Shown: positions 36,591 through 48,527 of the stretch, one piece after another
How the letters are laid out: the number at the start of each line of letters is the position of its first letter
Position numbering within the stretch: the stretch's first letter is position 1
Assembly: GCA_963795195.1 (NCBI GenBank)
Contig: CAWCGU010000006.1
Coordinates: forward strand, 992,001-1,056,000
Direction of reading: 5' to 3'
From: CAWCGU01 sp963795195
GTDB taxonomy: Bacteria > Actinomycetota > Thermoleophilia > Solirubrobacterales > 70-9
Length of the DNA stretch: 64,000 nucleotides
Made by a program: the position numbers and the translations under genes
The notes under the pieces: generated by a model
What the model was told of the DNA's origin: nothing
Databases searched by the model: none
What the model saw: only the letters and a program-made list of their open reading frames with translations

Positions 36591-37877
36591 TCAAACCCGC
36601 AGCCCATCCACGAGGACCGTTTCGTCATGCAGATGACAGCGGACCTCGGCGGCGCCGACCCTGAGATTGCGCGGGACCTGGCCGTCGTGAAAAAGCACGC
36701 GCACCCCCCCGGACTCGGTCACAAGCGAAGCGACGCCCCTCCAGAAGGGGTCGTCGGGGGCGCGCTCGCGCAGGCGCTCCAGGACCCCGGCCGCGTCCTC
36801 GCCGGTATGCCCCTGGCCCGCCGGCAACAGCGCCTGAGATGCCGGCGCGTCGAGCCCGTCGAGGTCGCCGATCAGGCGGCGCTCCCGTTCGAAATCCTCC
36901 TCCGCAAGCGTCGTCCAGTAGTCCTCGAGGAGCGTCCGCAGGTCGCGGCTCTCCCAGCCGCAGATCTCGAAGGCCTTGGGGCAGCGCGGGTGAAAGGGAC
37001 AACCGAGCGGCGGCATGACCGCGTCGGGAACCTCGCCCCTTGGCAGGTTCCGTGGGACGCTTCGTGACGGGTCGGGCTCGGGAATAGCCCTCAGCAGCGC
37101 CTGCGTGTAGGGGTGCTTCGGGTCGGCGTAGATCTCGTCGGCGGGACCAAGCTCGACGATCTTGCCCAGATACATGATCGCGATCCTGTCGCAGAAGAAC
37201 TTGGCGGTGGCGAGGTCGTGGGTGATGTAGACGTAGGTGAGGTCGTACTCACGCTTCAGGTCGATCATCAGCTGGAGGATCTTCGCTCGAACGCTCATGT
37301 CGAGCATCGAGACCGGCTCGTCGGCGATCAGCACGTCGGGGTCGAGGATCAGGGCGCGGGCGAGCACCGCTCGCTGTTTCTGCCCGCCCGAGAGATCGCC
37401 CGGGTACTTGTCCATGAACTGGCGCGCCGGGGCAAGACCAACCCGCTCGAGCACCTCGACAGTGCGCGCCTGGACCTGTTCGTCGGACTCCGCGAGGCCG
37501 TGGAACTTGAGTGGATGCCCGACCGCGGACCCGATCGTCATCGCCGGGTTGAGGCTCGCGTGCGGGTCCTGGAAGACGATCTGGAGTCGCCGCCGCAGCG
37601 CCCGCAGCTCCGATTCGGGGCGGCCGGCGATCTCTTCGCCCTCGAAGCGAATCGAACCCTCGCTGGCCGGGGCCAGCCCGAGCAGGGTGCGGCCGAGGGT
37701 CGTCTTGCCCGAGCCCGATTCGCCGACGATGCCCAGCACCTCGCCCTTGCGCAGCTCGAAGCTGACGCCATCGACGGCCTTCACCGAACCGGAGTCCCTG
37801 CCCCTGAGGCGGTCCAGGAACGAACCGCGAAGCGAGAACAGGGTGCGCAGGTCCTTGACCTCGAGAATCGGCGCCAA
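36591..37877 (-). CDS. Peptide ABC transporter ATP-binding protein (OppF type) with C-terminal extension
   Basis: 428 residues, about 90 more than typical OppF. The standard core: Walker A GESGSGKTTLGRT, IVFQDPHASLNPAMTIG, signature GDLSGGQKQRAVLARAL, Walker B VLIADEPVSMLDM, THDLATAKFFCDRIA, and the C-terminal GCPFHPRCPKAFEICGWESR. After this an extra segment with an acidic helix (TLAEEDFERERRLIGDLDG) and a beta-like end (GGVRVLFHDGQVPRNLRVG) continues to the stop. The extension is in frame with the core and is not a neighbouring gene. It is the last gene of transporter 2. Confidence 0.9.
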   Translation of the reverse strand: MAPILEVKDLRTLFSLRGSFLDRLRGRDSGSVKAVDGVSFELRKGEVLGIVGESGSGKTTLGRTLLGLAPASEGSIRFEGEEIAGRPESELRALRRRLQIVFQDPHASLNPAMTIGSAVGHPLKFHGLAESDEQVQARTVEVLERVGLAPARQFMDKYPGDLSGGQKQRAVLARALILDPDVLIADEPVSMLDMSVRAKILQLMIDLKREYDLTYVYITHDLATAKFFCDRIAIMYLGKIVELGPADEIYADPKHPYTQALLRAIPEPDPSRSVPRNLPRGEVPDAVMPPLGCPFHPRCPKAFEICGWESRDLRTLLEDYWTTLAEEDFERERRLIGDLDGLDAPASQALLPAGQGHTGEDAAGVLERLRERAPDDPFWRGVASLVTESGGVRVLFHDGQVPRNLRVGAAEVRCHLHDETVLVDGLRV

Positions 37878-37878
37878 C

Positions 37879-38916
37879 TCAGGCCTCCTCCGCCAAGGCG
37901 ATCTGCTCGCGCTCTAGTGGCTGCCTGCCACCCGGAGGGATCTCGTCCTCGGGCCCATGCAACCAGCACTCGGTTCGCTGGTTCTCGCCGACGCCGACCT
38001 CCACGGGGAAGCGCTCGGCGCAAACTTTCATCGCGTTCGGGCAGCGGGGGTGAAACCGGCAGGCCGGCGGCGGCTCGATCAGGTTCGGCGGGGCCCCGGG
38101 GATGTAGCTCAGCTCGGTCGTCCTCAGGGAGACGATCGAGCGCAGCAGTTCGCGCGTATATGGGTGCGCCGGCTCGGTGAAGACGCGCCTCGCATCTCCG
38201 CTCTCGACGACCCGCCCGGCGTACATCACCGCCAGCCGGTCACAGGCCTCGGCGACGATTCCAAGGTTGTGCGTGATCAACAGCAGAGCGGTGTCGAAGT
38301 TCTCGCGCAGATCGGCCAGGATCGCCAGGATCTGCGCTTCGACGATCACGTCGAGGGCGGTCGTGGGCTCATCGGCTACCACCAGCTTCGGCTTCAGCAC
38401 CAACGCCAGCGCGATCATGATTCGCTGGCGCATGCCGCCCGAGAACTCATGCGGATAGTGCTTGAAGCGAGTCGGCGGGATTCCCATCCGCGCGAGCGTC
38501 TCGAGTGAGCGCCGGCGCATCTCTTTCTTGTCCAGATCCGGCTGATGAGCCCTCAGCGTCTCGAGGAAGTGCTGCTCGATTGTGATCAGCGGGTTGAGGC
38601 GGGTCATCGGCTCCTGGAAGATCAGCCCGAGCTCCGGTCCCCGAAGATCGCGAAGCTGCTTCGGCTCCATCTGCACCAGGTCCTGCCCGTCGTAGAGAAC
38701 CCGTCCCGACCACGCGGCGCGCTCGTGGAGCAATCCCAGCACTCCTCTGCCCAGCGTCGACTTGCCGCAGCCGGACTCCCCGACCAACCCCAGCGTCTCA
38801 CCCGGCGCAATCTCCAGGGAGACGCCGTCGACGGCGCGCACCGGCTGGCCCTCGGTGCCGTACCAGACACGCAGGTCCTCGACCTTGAGAATGTTGTTTG
38901 CCCCCGCCTCACTCAC
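37879..38916 (-). CDS. Peptide ABC transporter ATP-binding protein (OppD type)
   Basis: 345-residue ATPase of transporter 2. Walker A GESGCGKSTLGRG, LIFQEPMTRLNPLITI, signature HEFSGGMRQRIMIALAL, Walker B KLVVADEPTTALDV, THNLGIVAEACDRLA, and the C-terminal PACRFHPRCPNAMKVCAE. The GTG at 38916 is chosen: GGAGGAGA lies nine bases upstream and it overlaps the OppC stop by 8 bp. The longer reading begins inside OppC. The OppF gene begins 1 bp after this stop. Confidence 0.92.
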   Translation of the reverse strand: MSEAGANNILKVEDLRVWYGTEGQPVRAVDGVSLEIAPGETLGLVGESGCGKSTLGRGVLGLLHERAAWSGRVLYDGQDLVQMEPKQLRDLRGPELGLIFQEPMTRLNPLITIEQHFLETLRAHQPDLDKKEMRRRSLETLARMGIPPTRFKHYPHEFSGGMRQRIMIALALVLKPKLVVADEPTTALDVIVEAQILAILADLRENFDTALLLITHNLGIVAEACDRLAVMYAGRVVESGDARRVFTEPAHPYTRELLRSIVSLRTTELSYIPGAPPNLIEPPPACRFHPRCPNAMKVCAERFPVEVGVGENQRTECWLHGPEDEIPPGGRQPLEREQIALAEEA

Positions 38917-39910
38917 GACGGGTCTCCTCCGCGACTCCAGCCGGCCCTGCGACCGGCACAGATCCCTCGGCGCCACGCCCGCGCCGCTCCGATCCGAGCT
39001 CGATCGTCGGCCGCCTTATACGCCGGTGCCGCACCAGCGGGTTGAGGACATCGTTGAGGCCTTCCCCGACCAGCGTGAACCCGGTCACAAGCGCGACGAT
39101 CGCGAGCCCGGGGAAAAGCCCCGTCCACCAGATCCCGGCTCCGGCGTCGTCGATCGCGCGCTGCAGGTCGTATCCCCACTCGGCGGCATCGGTGGGCTGG
39201 ATGCCATAGCCGAGGAAGCCGAGCGCGGCCAACGTGAGGATCGCGTCGGCCGCGTTCAGAGTGCCCAGGCTCGGAACGTTCTGAATCACGTTCGAGAACA
39301 CATAGCGCCCGATGATCGTTCGTCGCGGCGCCCCGAGTGCCCGAGCCGCCTCGACGTAGTTCTCCTCGCGGATGCTGATCACGTGGTTTCTGACGACCCG
39401 GAAGTACTGAGGTATGTAGACGACTGTGATCGAAGCCGCCGCGGTAATCACTCCCTGGCCGATCGAGTCGGAGAGCAGGAAGGCGATCACTATCGCCAGC
39501 AGCAGGTAGGGGAAGGCGAAAAAGGCGTCGGTGATCAATACGAGCACGCGGTCGAGCTTGCCTCCGATATAGCCGGAGATGAGCCCGAGCGGAACACCCA
39601 CGACCAGCGAGAACACGATCGCCAGCACGACCACCTCGATCGCGGTGCGCGAGCCCCAGACGACGCGTGAGAGCACGTCGGTCGACTGCACGGTCGTGCC
39701 GAACCAGTGCTCGGAATCGGGCGGCGCCTGTTTCGGGAAGCGCACGCCGTCGGCCGAGACCTGGTCAAACCCGTAGGGCGCGATCTGCGGCGCGAAGATC
39801 GCCAAAATCGTGAAGAAGACGACGATCGCGACGCCGGCGATCAGGATCGCCCGCGGGGCGCCCCGTGCCTCGCGGAGCGAGCGCCAGGTTCGGGAGTTCC
39901 GCAACTTCAC
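38909..39910 (-). CDS. Peptide ABC transporter permease (OppC type)
   Basis: 333 residues. N-terminal helix ILIAGVAIVVFFTILAIFAP, the family loop HWFGTTVQSTDVLSRVVWGS, and the EAA loop ENYVEAARALGAPRRTIIGR; the end holds VGEGLNDVLNPLVRHRR then a basic, low-complexity tail. It follows OppB by 1 bp and overlaps OppD. Together with OppB it forms the channel of transporter 2. Confidence 0.92.
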   Translation of the reverse strand: MKLRNSRTWRSLREARGAPRAILIAGVAIVVFFTILAIFAPQIAPYGFDQVSADGVRFPKQAPPDSEHWFGTTVQSTDVLSRVVWGSRTAIEVVVLAIVFSLVVGVPLGLISGYIGGKLDRVLVLITDAFFAFPYLLLAIVIAFLLSDSIGQGVITAAASITVVYIPQYFRVVRNHVISIREENYVEAARALGAPRRTIIGRYVFSNVIQNVPSLGTLNAADAILTLAALGFLGYGIQPTDAAEWGYDLQRAIDDAGAGIWWTGLFPGLAIVALVTGFTLVGEGLNDVLNPLVRHRRIRRPTIELGSERRGRGAEGSVPVAGPAGVAEETRRE

Positions 39911-39911
39911 C

Positions 39912-40940
39912 TCAGTACCTCACCCGCGGGTCGATGAAGGCGTTGACGAGGTCTATCAGCAGCGAGAGCAGGACGACCGCCAGCGCGAAGATCGTGATGA
40001 TTCCCTGCACGGCGATGTAGTCGCGCTCGTTCAGATAGCGCACGAGCTCAGCGCCGATCCCCGGCCAGTTGAACGTCTGCTCGGTCAGCACAGCACCGCC
40101 GAGCAGAATCGCGAACTGCAGGCCGGCGATCGTCACAACCGGAATCAGCGCGTTGCGAAACGCGTGGTTGAGGACGACGCGGCGCTCGGAGACGCCACGG
40201 GCTCGCGCGGCTTCCACGTAATCGCCGCGCAGGGTCTGAAGCATGTTGACCCTGATCAGGCGGACGAAAACGCCGGAAACCAGCAACCCGAGCGTCGTCG
40301 CGGGCAAAATCAGGTGCAGGAAGACGTCCCAGAACGCCGACCAGTCGCCGTGGATCAGGGTGTCGATCAAAAAGAAATGGGTTGTCTGGTCGAGCTCGTA
40401 CTGAACGATCGGGTCTGCCCGCCCGGAGCTCGGTAACCAGCCGAGCTCGTGACTGAAGATCAGCTGGGCGAGAAAGCCGGTGAAGAAGACCGGCGCGGCG
40501 TAGATCACGATCCCGAAGACACGCGCGCCGACGTCGACGCCCGTGTCGCGCTTGACCCCGGCGATCAGCCCCAGAGGAACGCCGACCGCGAGTGCCACGA
40601 AGAACGCCGCAAGCGTCAGCTCGAGCGTGGCAGAGCCGTTCTCGGTGATGATCGACGTCACCGGCCGGTCGTCGTTGATCGTGGTGCCGAGGTTGAGTGT
40701 CAGCGAGTCGCCGAGATACTCGAGGTACTGGTCGAGCAGCGGCTTGTCGAGACCGGCGGCCTCGCGCCGTGTCTCGAGCTCTTCGGCCGAGACCCGGCCA
40801 CCCAGCGCCGCCTGGATCGGGTCGCCCGGCGCGACCCGCATCAACAGGAAGACCATCGTCAGCAAGATCAGCAGCGTCGGCACGGCGAGCGCGAGCCGCG
40901 TCAGCAGGTAGTTGCGCAGGGAGGTTCCCTGTGAGCTCAC
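39912..40940 (-). CDS. Peptide ABC transporter permease (OppB type)
   Basis: 342 residues with six membrane segments. Start LRNYLLTRLALAVPTLLILL, periplasmic loop PGDPIQAALGGRVSAEELE, EAA loop DYVEAARARGVSERRVVLNH, and DLVNAFIDPRVRY at the C-terminus. The start is GTG at 40940. The gap to the upstream binding protein (69 bp) holds a perfect hairpin. The order binding protein, OppB, OppC, OppD, OppF matches the classic opp operon. Confidence 0.93.
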   Translation of the reverse strand: MSSQGTSLRNYLLTRLALAVPTLLILLTMVFLLMRVAPGDPIQAALGGRVSAEELETRREAAGLDKPLLDQYLEYLGDSLTLNLGTTINDDRPVTSIITENGSATLELTLAAFFVALAVGVPLGLIAGVKRDTGVDVGARVFGIVIYAAPVFFTGFLAQLIFSHELGWLPSSGRADPIVQYELDQTTHFFLIDTLIHGDWSAFWDVFLHLILPATTLGLLVSGVFVRLIRVNMLQTLRGDYVEAARARGVSERRVVLNHAFRNALIPVVTIAGLQFAILLGGAVLTEQTFNWPGIGAELVRYLNERDYIAVQGIITIFALAVVLLSLLIDLVNAFIDPRVRY

Positions 40941-40973
40941 CTACGCACTCCTACCCGTTCCGCCCCGGCCGAG

Positions 40974-41000
40974 ACCGCACCCTCCGGGCGAGGGTGCGGT
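40974..41000 (-). terminator. Hairpin between binding-protein and permease genes of transporter 2
   Basis: ACCGCACCCTC (40974-40984) pairs perfectly with GAGGGTGCGGT (40990-41000) around a 5-base loop. It lies in the 69-bp gap between oppA and oppB and has no U-run. The equivalent position in transporter 1 also has a hairpin of unrelated sequence. A partial terminator or mRNA stabiliser is the probable function. Confidence 0.65.
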
Positions 41001-41009
41001 ACAAGAGCC

Positions 41010-42596
41010 TCAGTCGGACTTCGTGATCAGCCAGTAGCGGAAGATGTAGGACGGGTCGAGCGTGTCTGAGACGCCCTCCACACCATCGCGGGCGATCGCC
41101 ACCTGCGAGAGCTCGATGTACGGGATCGTCGGCGCATCCTGCGCCCCGATCTCCTGGATCTTGCGGAACGCCTCCGCTCGCACGGAATCGTCGGTGGAGG
41201 CCTTCTCCTCGGCGAGCAGCGTCTGCATCTCCTCGTTCTCGTAGTGGAGATTGAGGAAGCTGTCGGTCGCATAGAACGGCGAGGTGTAGTTGTCCGCATC
41301 CGGGTAGTCCGGGAACCAGCCGAGCTGGTACTGGGGGTACTTGTCGGTGAACGCAGCCTCTGAGTACTGGTTCCACTCGGTCGACTCGAGCTTGGTCTCA
41401 AACAGCCCCGACTCGTCGAGCTGGCGCTTGATCTCGGCGTACTCGTCGCCTGATGCCGGCCCGTAATGGGTCGGCGTCCACCAGACCTCGAGCGGCACCG
41501 GGGTGTCGACGCCGGCGTCCTCGAGCACCTGGGTCGCGGCATCGAGATTCGGTTCCTCGCCGTACTCGTCGGCGAACGCCTCGGTGTGGAACTGGAGTGC
41601 GGCCGGCACCATTGAGTAGAGCGGGTCCGCCGTCCCGTTGTAGACGTTCTCGGCGATCGACGTACGGTCGATGACCTGGGCGACGGCCTGGCGGATTGCC
41701 AGCTTCTGCTCGTCGTCGTCGCCCGCCATCAGGTCGAAGTTGAAGTTCAGATAGCGGATCTCGGCGCCCGGCCCCTCGACCACGTTGACGCCGTCGGCCG
41801 ACTGCAGGTCGTCGACGTCCGTCGGTGAGAGGGAGCGGTAGGCGATGTCCACCTCGCCCCCCTCGACCGCGCCCTTCAGCGTCGAGGACTTGTCGTAGTA
41901 CTGGATGATCACGCGGTCGACCTGTGCGGGATCGTCACCCGCGTACTCCTCGTTTGCCTCGAGCACGGTCTGCTGACCGGGTTCGTAACCGACAACCTTG
42001 TAGCGCCCGGATCCGACGACCTCGTCGGAGGGCTGGACCTTGTCCGCGGGGTACTCAGCGGGAACGATCGCGGCCCCGCCCGTCGTCAGCAAGAACGGCC
42101 AGGTCGCGTCGGACGCCTTGAGGTTGAAAATCACGGTCGTGTCGTCAGGCGTCTCGATGTCCTTGAGGTTCACGTAGAGCGAGGAGGCGCCCTGCGGGTC
42201 GGCGATCTCGGCATTGCGCTCGAAAGAGGCTTTGACGTCCTCGGAAGTCAGGTCCGTCCCGTCGGAGAACTTCAACCCCGAGCGCAGCGTGCACTCGTAG
42301 ACCTTGCCGTCGTCGTCGCTGAAGTCACAGCTCTCCGCGGCCTCCGGCTCGGGCTTGTTGCCGCCCGGTGGAACCTGCATCAAATTCTGGTAGACGTTGA
42401 AGATGACGTTGTAGGAGGGAAGGTCATAAGACCCGGCCGGGTCGTAGGAGACCGGCTGGTCGGTCGTACCCGAGAGCAGGGTGCCGCCCGAGCCTCCGTC
42501 TCCGCCCGAGTCGCTGTCGTCACCACAGGCAGAGAGACCTAAAGAAAGTGCCGCGATTCCGAGTGCGGTTGCGGCGAGCTTCCCAAAGCGAGTCAT
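41010..42596 (-). CDS. Peptide ABC transporter substrate-binding lipoprotein
   Basis: 528-residue SBP family 5 protein of transporter 2. The signal peptide ends in the lipobox LGLSAC (Cys24), followed by an Asp/Gly/Ser linker. Motifs: VSYDPAGSYDLPSYNVIFNV, CTLRSGLKFSDGTDLTSEDV, KASFERNAEIADPQGASSLY and LAIRQAVAQVIDRTSIAENV. The C-terminus has YQLGWFPDYPDADNYTSPFY and PYIELSQVAIARDGVEGV, usual for dipeptide/oligopeptide binding proteins. ATG at 42596. It is the first gene of the ten-gene array and lies divergent from the cupin gene. Confidence 0.9.
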   Translation of the reverse strand: MTRFGKLAATALGIAALSLGLSACGDDSDSGGDGGSGGTLLSGTTDQPVSYDPAGSYDLPSYNVIFNVYQNLMQVPPGGNKPEPEAAESCDFSDDDGKVYECTLRSGLKFSDGTDLTSEDVKASFERNAEIADPQGASSLYVNLKDIETPDDTTVIFNLKASDATWPFLLTTGGAAIVPAEYPADKVQPSDEVVGSGRYKVVGYEPGQQTVLEANEEYAGDDPAQVDRVIIQYYDKSSTLKGAVEGGEVDIAYRSLSPTDVDDLQSADGVNVVEGPGAEIRYLNFNFDLMAGDDDEQKLAIRQAVAQVIDRTSIAENVYNGTADPLYSMVPAALQFHTEAFADEYGEEPNLDAATQVLEDAGVDTPVPLEVWWTPTHYGPASGDEYAEIKRQLDESGLFETKLESTEWNQYSEAAFTDKYPQYQLGWFPDYPDADNYTSPFYATDSFLNLHYENEEMQTLLAEEKASTDDSVRAEAFRKIQEIGAQDAPTIPYIELSQVAIARDGVEGVSDTLDPSYIFRYWLITKSD

Positions 42597-42656
42597 TCAA
42601 CACCTCTCAACTGATTGTTGGCCTGACGCGACCCTAACACTGCACACGAAACTGGG

Positions 42657-42673
42657 GTTGCCCCGTCGGCAAC
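42657..42673. promoter_or_regulatory. Inverted repeat in the oppA/cupin divergent intergenic region
   Basis: GTTGCC and GGCAAC are separated by CCGTC in the 108-bp gap between the divergent starts at 42596 and 42705. It could be an operator for either gene or a chance repeat; the arms are only six bases. Confidence 0.25.
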
Positions 42674-42704
42674 GCCCTAATCGGAATTTGCCAGACTTGC
42701 CGTC

Positions 42705-43175
42705 GTGCAACGCATCAACCTTCACCGAGCAGAGCTCCTGGTCGACGCCGACGACCCACCTGGCTACAACGAGGGCCGCTACATGCAAGTCGGGCCGGCG
42801 ATCGGCGCCGAGAAGCTGGCTGCGAGCTACGTCGAGCTGCCACCCGGCCAGGCGGTCTGTCCGTACCACTACGAGGTCGGCGAGGAGGAATGGCTGATCG
42901 TGCTGGAAGGAACTCCGAGCGTGCGTCATCCGCAAGGGACCGACCGGGTAGGGGCGGGCGACGTCGTCTGCTTCCCCGCCGGACCGGATGGAGCACACAA
43001 GATCTTCAACGAGTCCGATCAGACCGCGCGCATCCTGATCGTGGCGACGAAGGAGTATCCGGCCGTCGCCGTTTACCCGGACTCCAACAAAGTCGGCGTC
43101 TTCACCTCGAGCGAACCGCGGCGATTGATCGTACGCGAGGCAGACGGCGTGGACTACTGGGACGGTGAGAGCTGA
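42705..43175 (+). CDS. Cupin-domain protein
   Basis: A 156-residue single-domain cupin. The two metal-binding cupin motifs are YHYEVGEEEWLIVLEG (His and Glu ligands) and VVCFPAGPDGAHKIFNES. It starts GTG at 42705 and ends in DGVDYWDGE, a tail often seen in cupins of the sugar-isomerase-like or unknown-function group. It converges with the mutase large subunit (1-bp gap). No enzymatic role can be assigned. Confidence 0.8.
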   Translation: MQRINLHRAELLVDADDPPGYNEGRYMQVGPAIGAEKLAASYVELPPGQAVCPYHYEVGEEEWLIVLEGTPSVRHPQGTDRVGAGDVVCFPAGPDGAHKIFNESDQTARILIVATKEYPAVAVYPDSNKVGVFTSSEPRRLIVREADGVDYWDGES

Positions 43176-43176
43176 C

Positions 43177-44835
<1,659 letters not shown>

Positions 44836-44879
44836 GTGGAAAGTCTAGGGCGGGATGAGACTGCCGCAGGGTCGCCGTC

Positions 44880-44902
44880 CGGCTGAGCGGAAAACGCAGC
44901 CG
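44880..44902 (-). terminator. Bulged hairpin between HAD phosphatase and mutase genes
   Basis: CGGCT-GA-GCG pairs with CGC-AGCCG around the loop GAAAA, 7 bp past the HAD gene stop. It may end the thiolase-HAD transcript before the mutase gene. No U-run is seen. Confidence 0.4.
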
Positions 44903-44908
44903 TCGAGG

Positions 44909-45715
44909 TCAGCCGCGCCGGGCAGGACGGGCCAGAGTGGCTCTGGGACCTCTGGCCCGCCGAGCGGCTGGCTTGCGAGCCCGGCTGACGCCGCCGCCCA
45001 CCGCCGCCGCAACCAGCATCGCGGCGCCGATCGCGAGCTTGCGGCCCAGCTTCTCGAAGCGCATCACCCGCCAGCCCTCGGCCTTGGCCGTCGCGGCCAA
45101 AGCCGGATCGGGGTTGACCGCGACCGGGTTGCCGACCGCGCGCAGCATCGGCAGGTCCGATGAGGAATCCGAGTAGGCGTATGAGGCGCCGAGGTCGATG
45201 TCGTGCTCGGCGGCGAAGTCCTGCACCGCCGTGACCTTGCCCTCGCCGTACATGAAGGCGCCGTCGAGGCTTCCGGTCAACCTGCCATCGGCGTCCACCG
45301 CATAGGCGGTGCCTATGCCGCCGTCCATCAGCAGAACCTGGGCGAGCATCTGAACGAGCCCATCGCCGGCTGCGCTGACGATGAAGGTCGGACGGCCCTC
45401 GTCCTGGTGGCTGTGGACCTCATCCAGCATCTGCGGGTAGATCCGCGGCAGGACGCTGGCGAGCATCTCCGGTGCCATCCTGGCGATGTCGCGCTGCGGG
45501 ACTCCCCGAAGCAGTTCGGTGACCTCTGCCAGTAGTTCCTCGGCCTGCTCATCGGTGTGGCCCCGCAACCGGTATCGCAGGTGCTCACGACCCCAGCGCG
45601 CGACCGTTCGCCTGCTGACCAGACCCGCCCGGTAGGCCGAGCGGCCGAAATGCATACCCGAGGACCCTGCCATCAGGGTCTTGTCGAGATCGAAGAAGGC
45701 CGCCGCGCGCGGCAC
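44909..45715 (-). CDS. HAD family (IB) phosphatase with C-terminal membrane segment
   Basis: A 268-residue haloacid dehalogenase-fold protein of the SerB-like subclass. Motif I is FFDLDKTLM, motif II FIVSAAGDG, and motif III-IV lies in EGKVTAVQDFA and YSDSSSDLPML. It ends with a hydrophobic segment (LAIGAAMLVAAAVGGGV) and an Arg/Ala tail, so it may be membrane-attached. GTG at 45715 is 4 bp after the thiolase stop, so the two are co-transcribed. Relatives act on phosphoserine, phosphoglycerol-type lipids or unknown substrates. Confidence 0.8.
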   Translation of the reverse strand: MPRAAAFFDLDKTLMAGSSGMHFGRSAYRAGLVSRRTVARWGREHLRYRLRGHTDEQAEELLAEVTELLRGVPQRDIARMAPEMLASVLPRIYPQMLDEVHSHQDEGRPTFIVSAAGDGLVQMLAQVLLMDGGIGTAYAVDADGRLTGSLDGAFMYGEGKVTAVQDFAAEHDIDLGASYAYSDSSSDLPMLRAVGNPVAVNPDPALAATAKAEGWRVMRFEKLGRKLAIGAAMLVAAAVGGGVSRARKPAARRARGPRATLARPARRG

Positions 45716-45719
45716 GGCC

Positions 45720-46904
<1,185 letters not shown>

Positions 46905-47013
46905 GGGGAATTACCTCTCAGTCAGGGGTCAAGTTCGGATTGGCAAGGTTAGTCGAGGGCTGATTTCGTCCCGAGCGACCGCCGCTGGCCGCCGCGTATA
47001 TCCTCGGCGGCCC

Positions 47014-48453
47014 TTGGAAGTCCAGCTCAGCGACATCTCCCCCAGCGAATCCGATGCCGGCCTCGTCTGCATCGGCCTCTACGACGGGGACGAGCTGCCC
47101 GCTCCGTTCGCGGACGCTCCGGGCTCGATTGACGCCCAGGGCCGGGCCAAGAAGCTGACGATGCTGCGACCCGAGCAGCCGCCGCGGGTGCTCGTCGTCG
47201 GGCTCGGAAAGCGCGAGAAGTTCGGCGCCGAGGCCGCGCGGGTCGCCGGCGCGCAGGCGCTCAAGCAGGCGAAGACTCTCGAGGTCGAATCGATCGCCTG
47301 GGCGCTGCCGGAAAGCGACGATCCAGCCGCGACAGCGTCGGGCATCGTCGCGGGCACGATCCTCGCCTCCTACAGCTTCGACCGCTTCCAGGCTGAAGAC
47401 CCGGACTCCCCGAGGGTGGTCGTCGGGCGCTTGGAGCTGCTGGGCGCCGACCCCGGGCTCGCTGACGTCGTCGAGGCAAGCCGCGTCGCCAGCACCTCCG
47501 CCAACAACGCCCGCGAGCTGCAGAACCTTCCCTCCAACGTCGCCACGCCGGGCTTCCTCGCCGATCGCGCTACCGAGATCGCAAATGCCCACGAAGCGGT
47601 CTCGCTGGAGGTGCTCGAGCGAGCCGATATGGAACGGCTGGAGATGGGCGGCCTGATGGCGGTCTCGGCTGGAACCGCGGAGCCCCCGAAGCTGATCGTC
47701 CTGCGTTACGCAGGCGGAGGTTCGGGTGAGACGCTCGGGCTCGTCGGCAAGGCGGTCACCTTCGACTCCGGCGGCATCTCGATCAAGCCCTCCGGGGGCA
47801 TGGAGGAGATGAAGATGGACATGTCGGGCGGCGCCGCCGTGCTCGAGGCCGTCGACGCGATCGCCACGCTCGGGCTGCCGATCGAGATCATCGCCTGCAT
47901 CCCCTCGACCGAGAACATGCCCTCGGGGACCGCGGTCAAGCCGGGCGACATCATCAGCCAGTACAACGGCAAGACCGTCGAGGTGATCAACACCGACGCC
48001 GAGGGTCGCCTGATCCTCGCCGACGCTCTCGCCTACTGCGTCGAGCTCGGCGCCGGGCGGGTCGTCGACCTGGCGACGCTGACCGGAGCCGTGCTGGTCG
48101 GGCTGGGCTCGACCTACGCCGCGCTGATCTCCAACGACGACGACTGGGCCGCTGAGGTCGGCGAGGCCGCCGAGGACACCGGCGAGCTCGCCTGGCGCCT
48201 GCCGCTTCACGAGGAGTACAAGACGCTCACCAAGGGCTCGATCACCGACTTGGTCAACGCTGCCAAGGGCCGCAAGGCGGGCACGATTTACGCCGCCTCA
48301 TTCCTCGAGGAGTTCGTCGGCGAGACGCCGTGGGTCCACCTGGATATCGCCGGCACGGCCTGGGACGTCGGCCGGGAGTACGTCGGCAAGGGCCCGACCG
48401 GATACGGCGTTCGGCTGCTCGTCGCGCTGGCGAGCGATCTCGCCGGCGACTGA
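47014..48453 (+). CDS. pepA: Leucyl aminopeptidase, M17 family
   Basis: A cytosolic di-zinc exopeptidase that removes N-terminal residues. The C-terminal catalytic domain has GLVGKAVTFDSGGISIKPSG (metal ligands and Lys), MKMDMSGGAAVLEAV, and NTDAEGRLILADALAY (metal ligands and the catalytic Arg). About 160 N-terminal residues form the variable domain. 479 residues from the TTG at 47014, which is chosen because the preceding in-frame residues are not family-like; there is no strong Shine-Dalgarno and the start is uncertain. Confidence 0.9.
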   Translation: MEVQLSDISPSESDAGLVCIGLYDGDELPAPFADAPGSIDAQGRAKKLTMLRPEQPPRVLVVGLGKREKFGAEAARVAGAQALKQAKTLEVESIAWALPESDDPAATASGIVAGTILASYSFDRFQAEDPDSPRVVVGRLELLGADPGLADVVEASRVASTSANNARELQNLPSNVATPGFLADRATEIANAHEAVSLEVLERADMERLEMGGLMAVSAGTAEPPKLIVLRYAGGGSGETLGLVGKAVTFDSGGISIKPSGGMEEMKMDMSGGAAVLEAVDAIATLGLPIEIIACIPSTENMPSGTAVKPGDIISQYNGKTVEVINTDAEGRLILADALAYCVELGAGRVVDLATLTGAVLVGLGSTYAALISNDDDWAAEVGEAAEDTGELAWRLPLHEEYKTLTKGSITDLVNAAKGRKAGTIYAASFLEEFVGETPWVHLDIAGTAWDVGREYVGKGPTGYGVRLLVALASDLAGD

Positions 48454-48527
48454 GCCGGCACAGTTTCTCCGCAGGGCTGACCCTTTCTGCGCGCCATCCG
48501 CGCGCCGCCACCGCCAACCATGGGCCC

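Noticed and set aside
48481..48527. Short GCGCG/CGCGC hairpin after pepA
   Set aside because: Only five GC pairs in GC-rich DNA, expected by chance; not enough to call a terminator.
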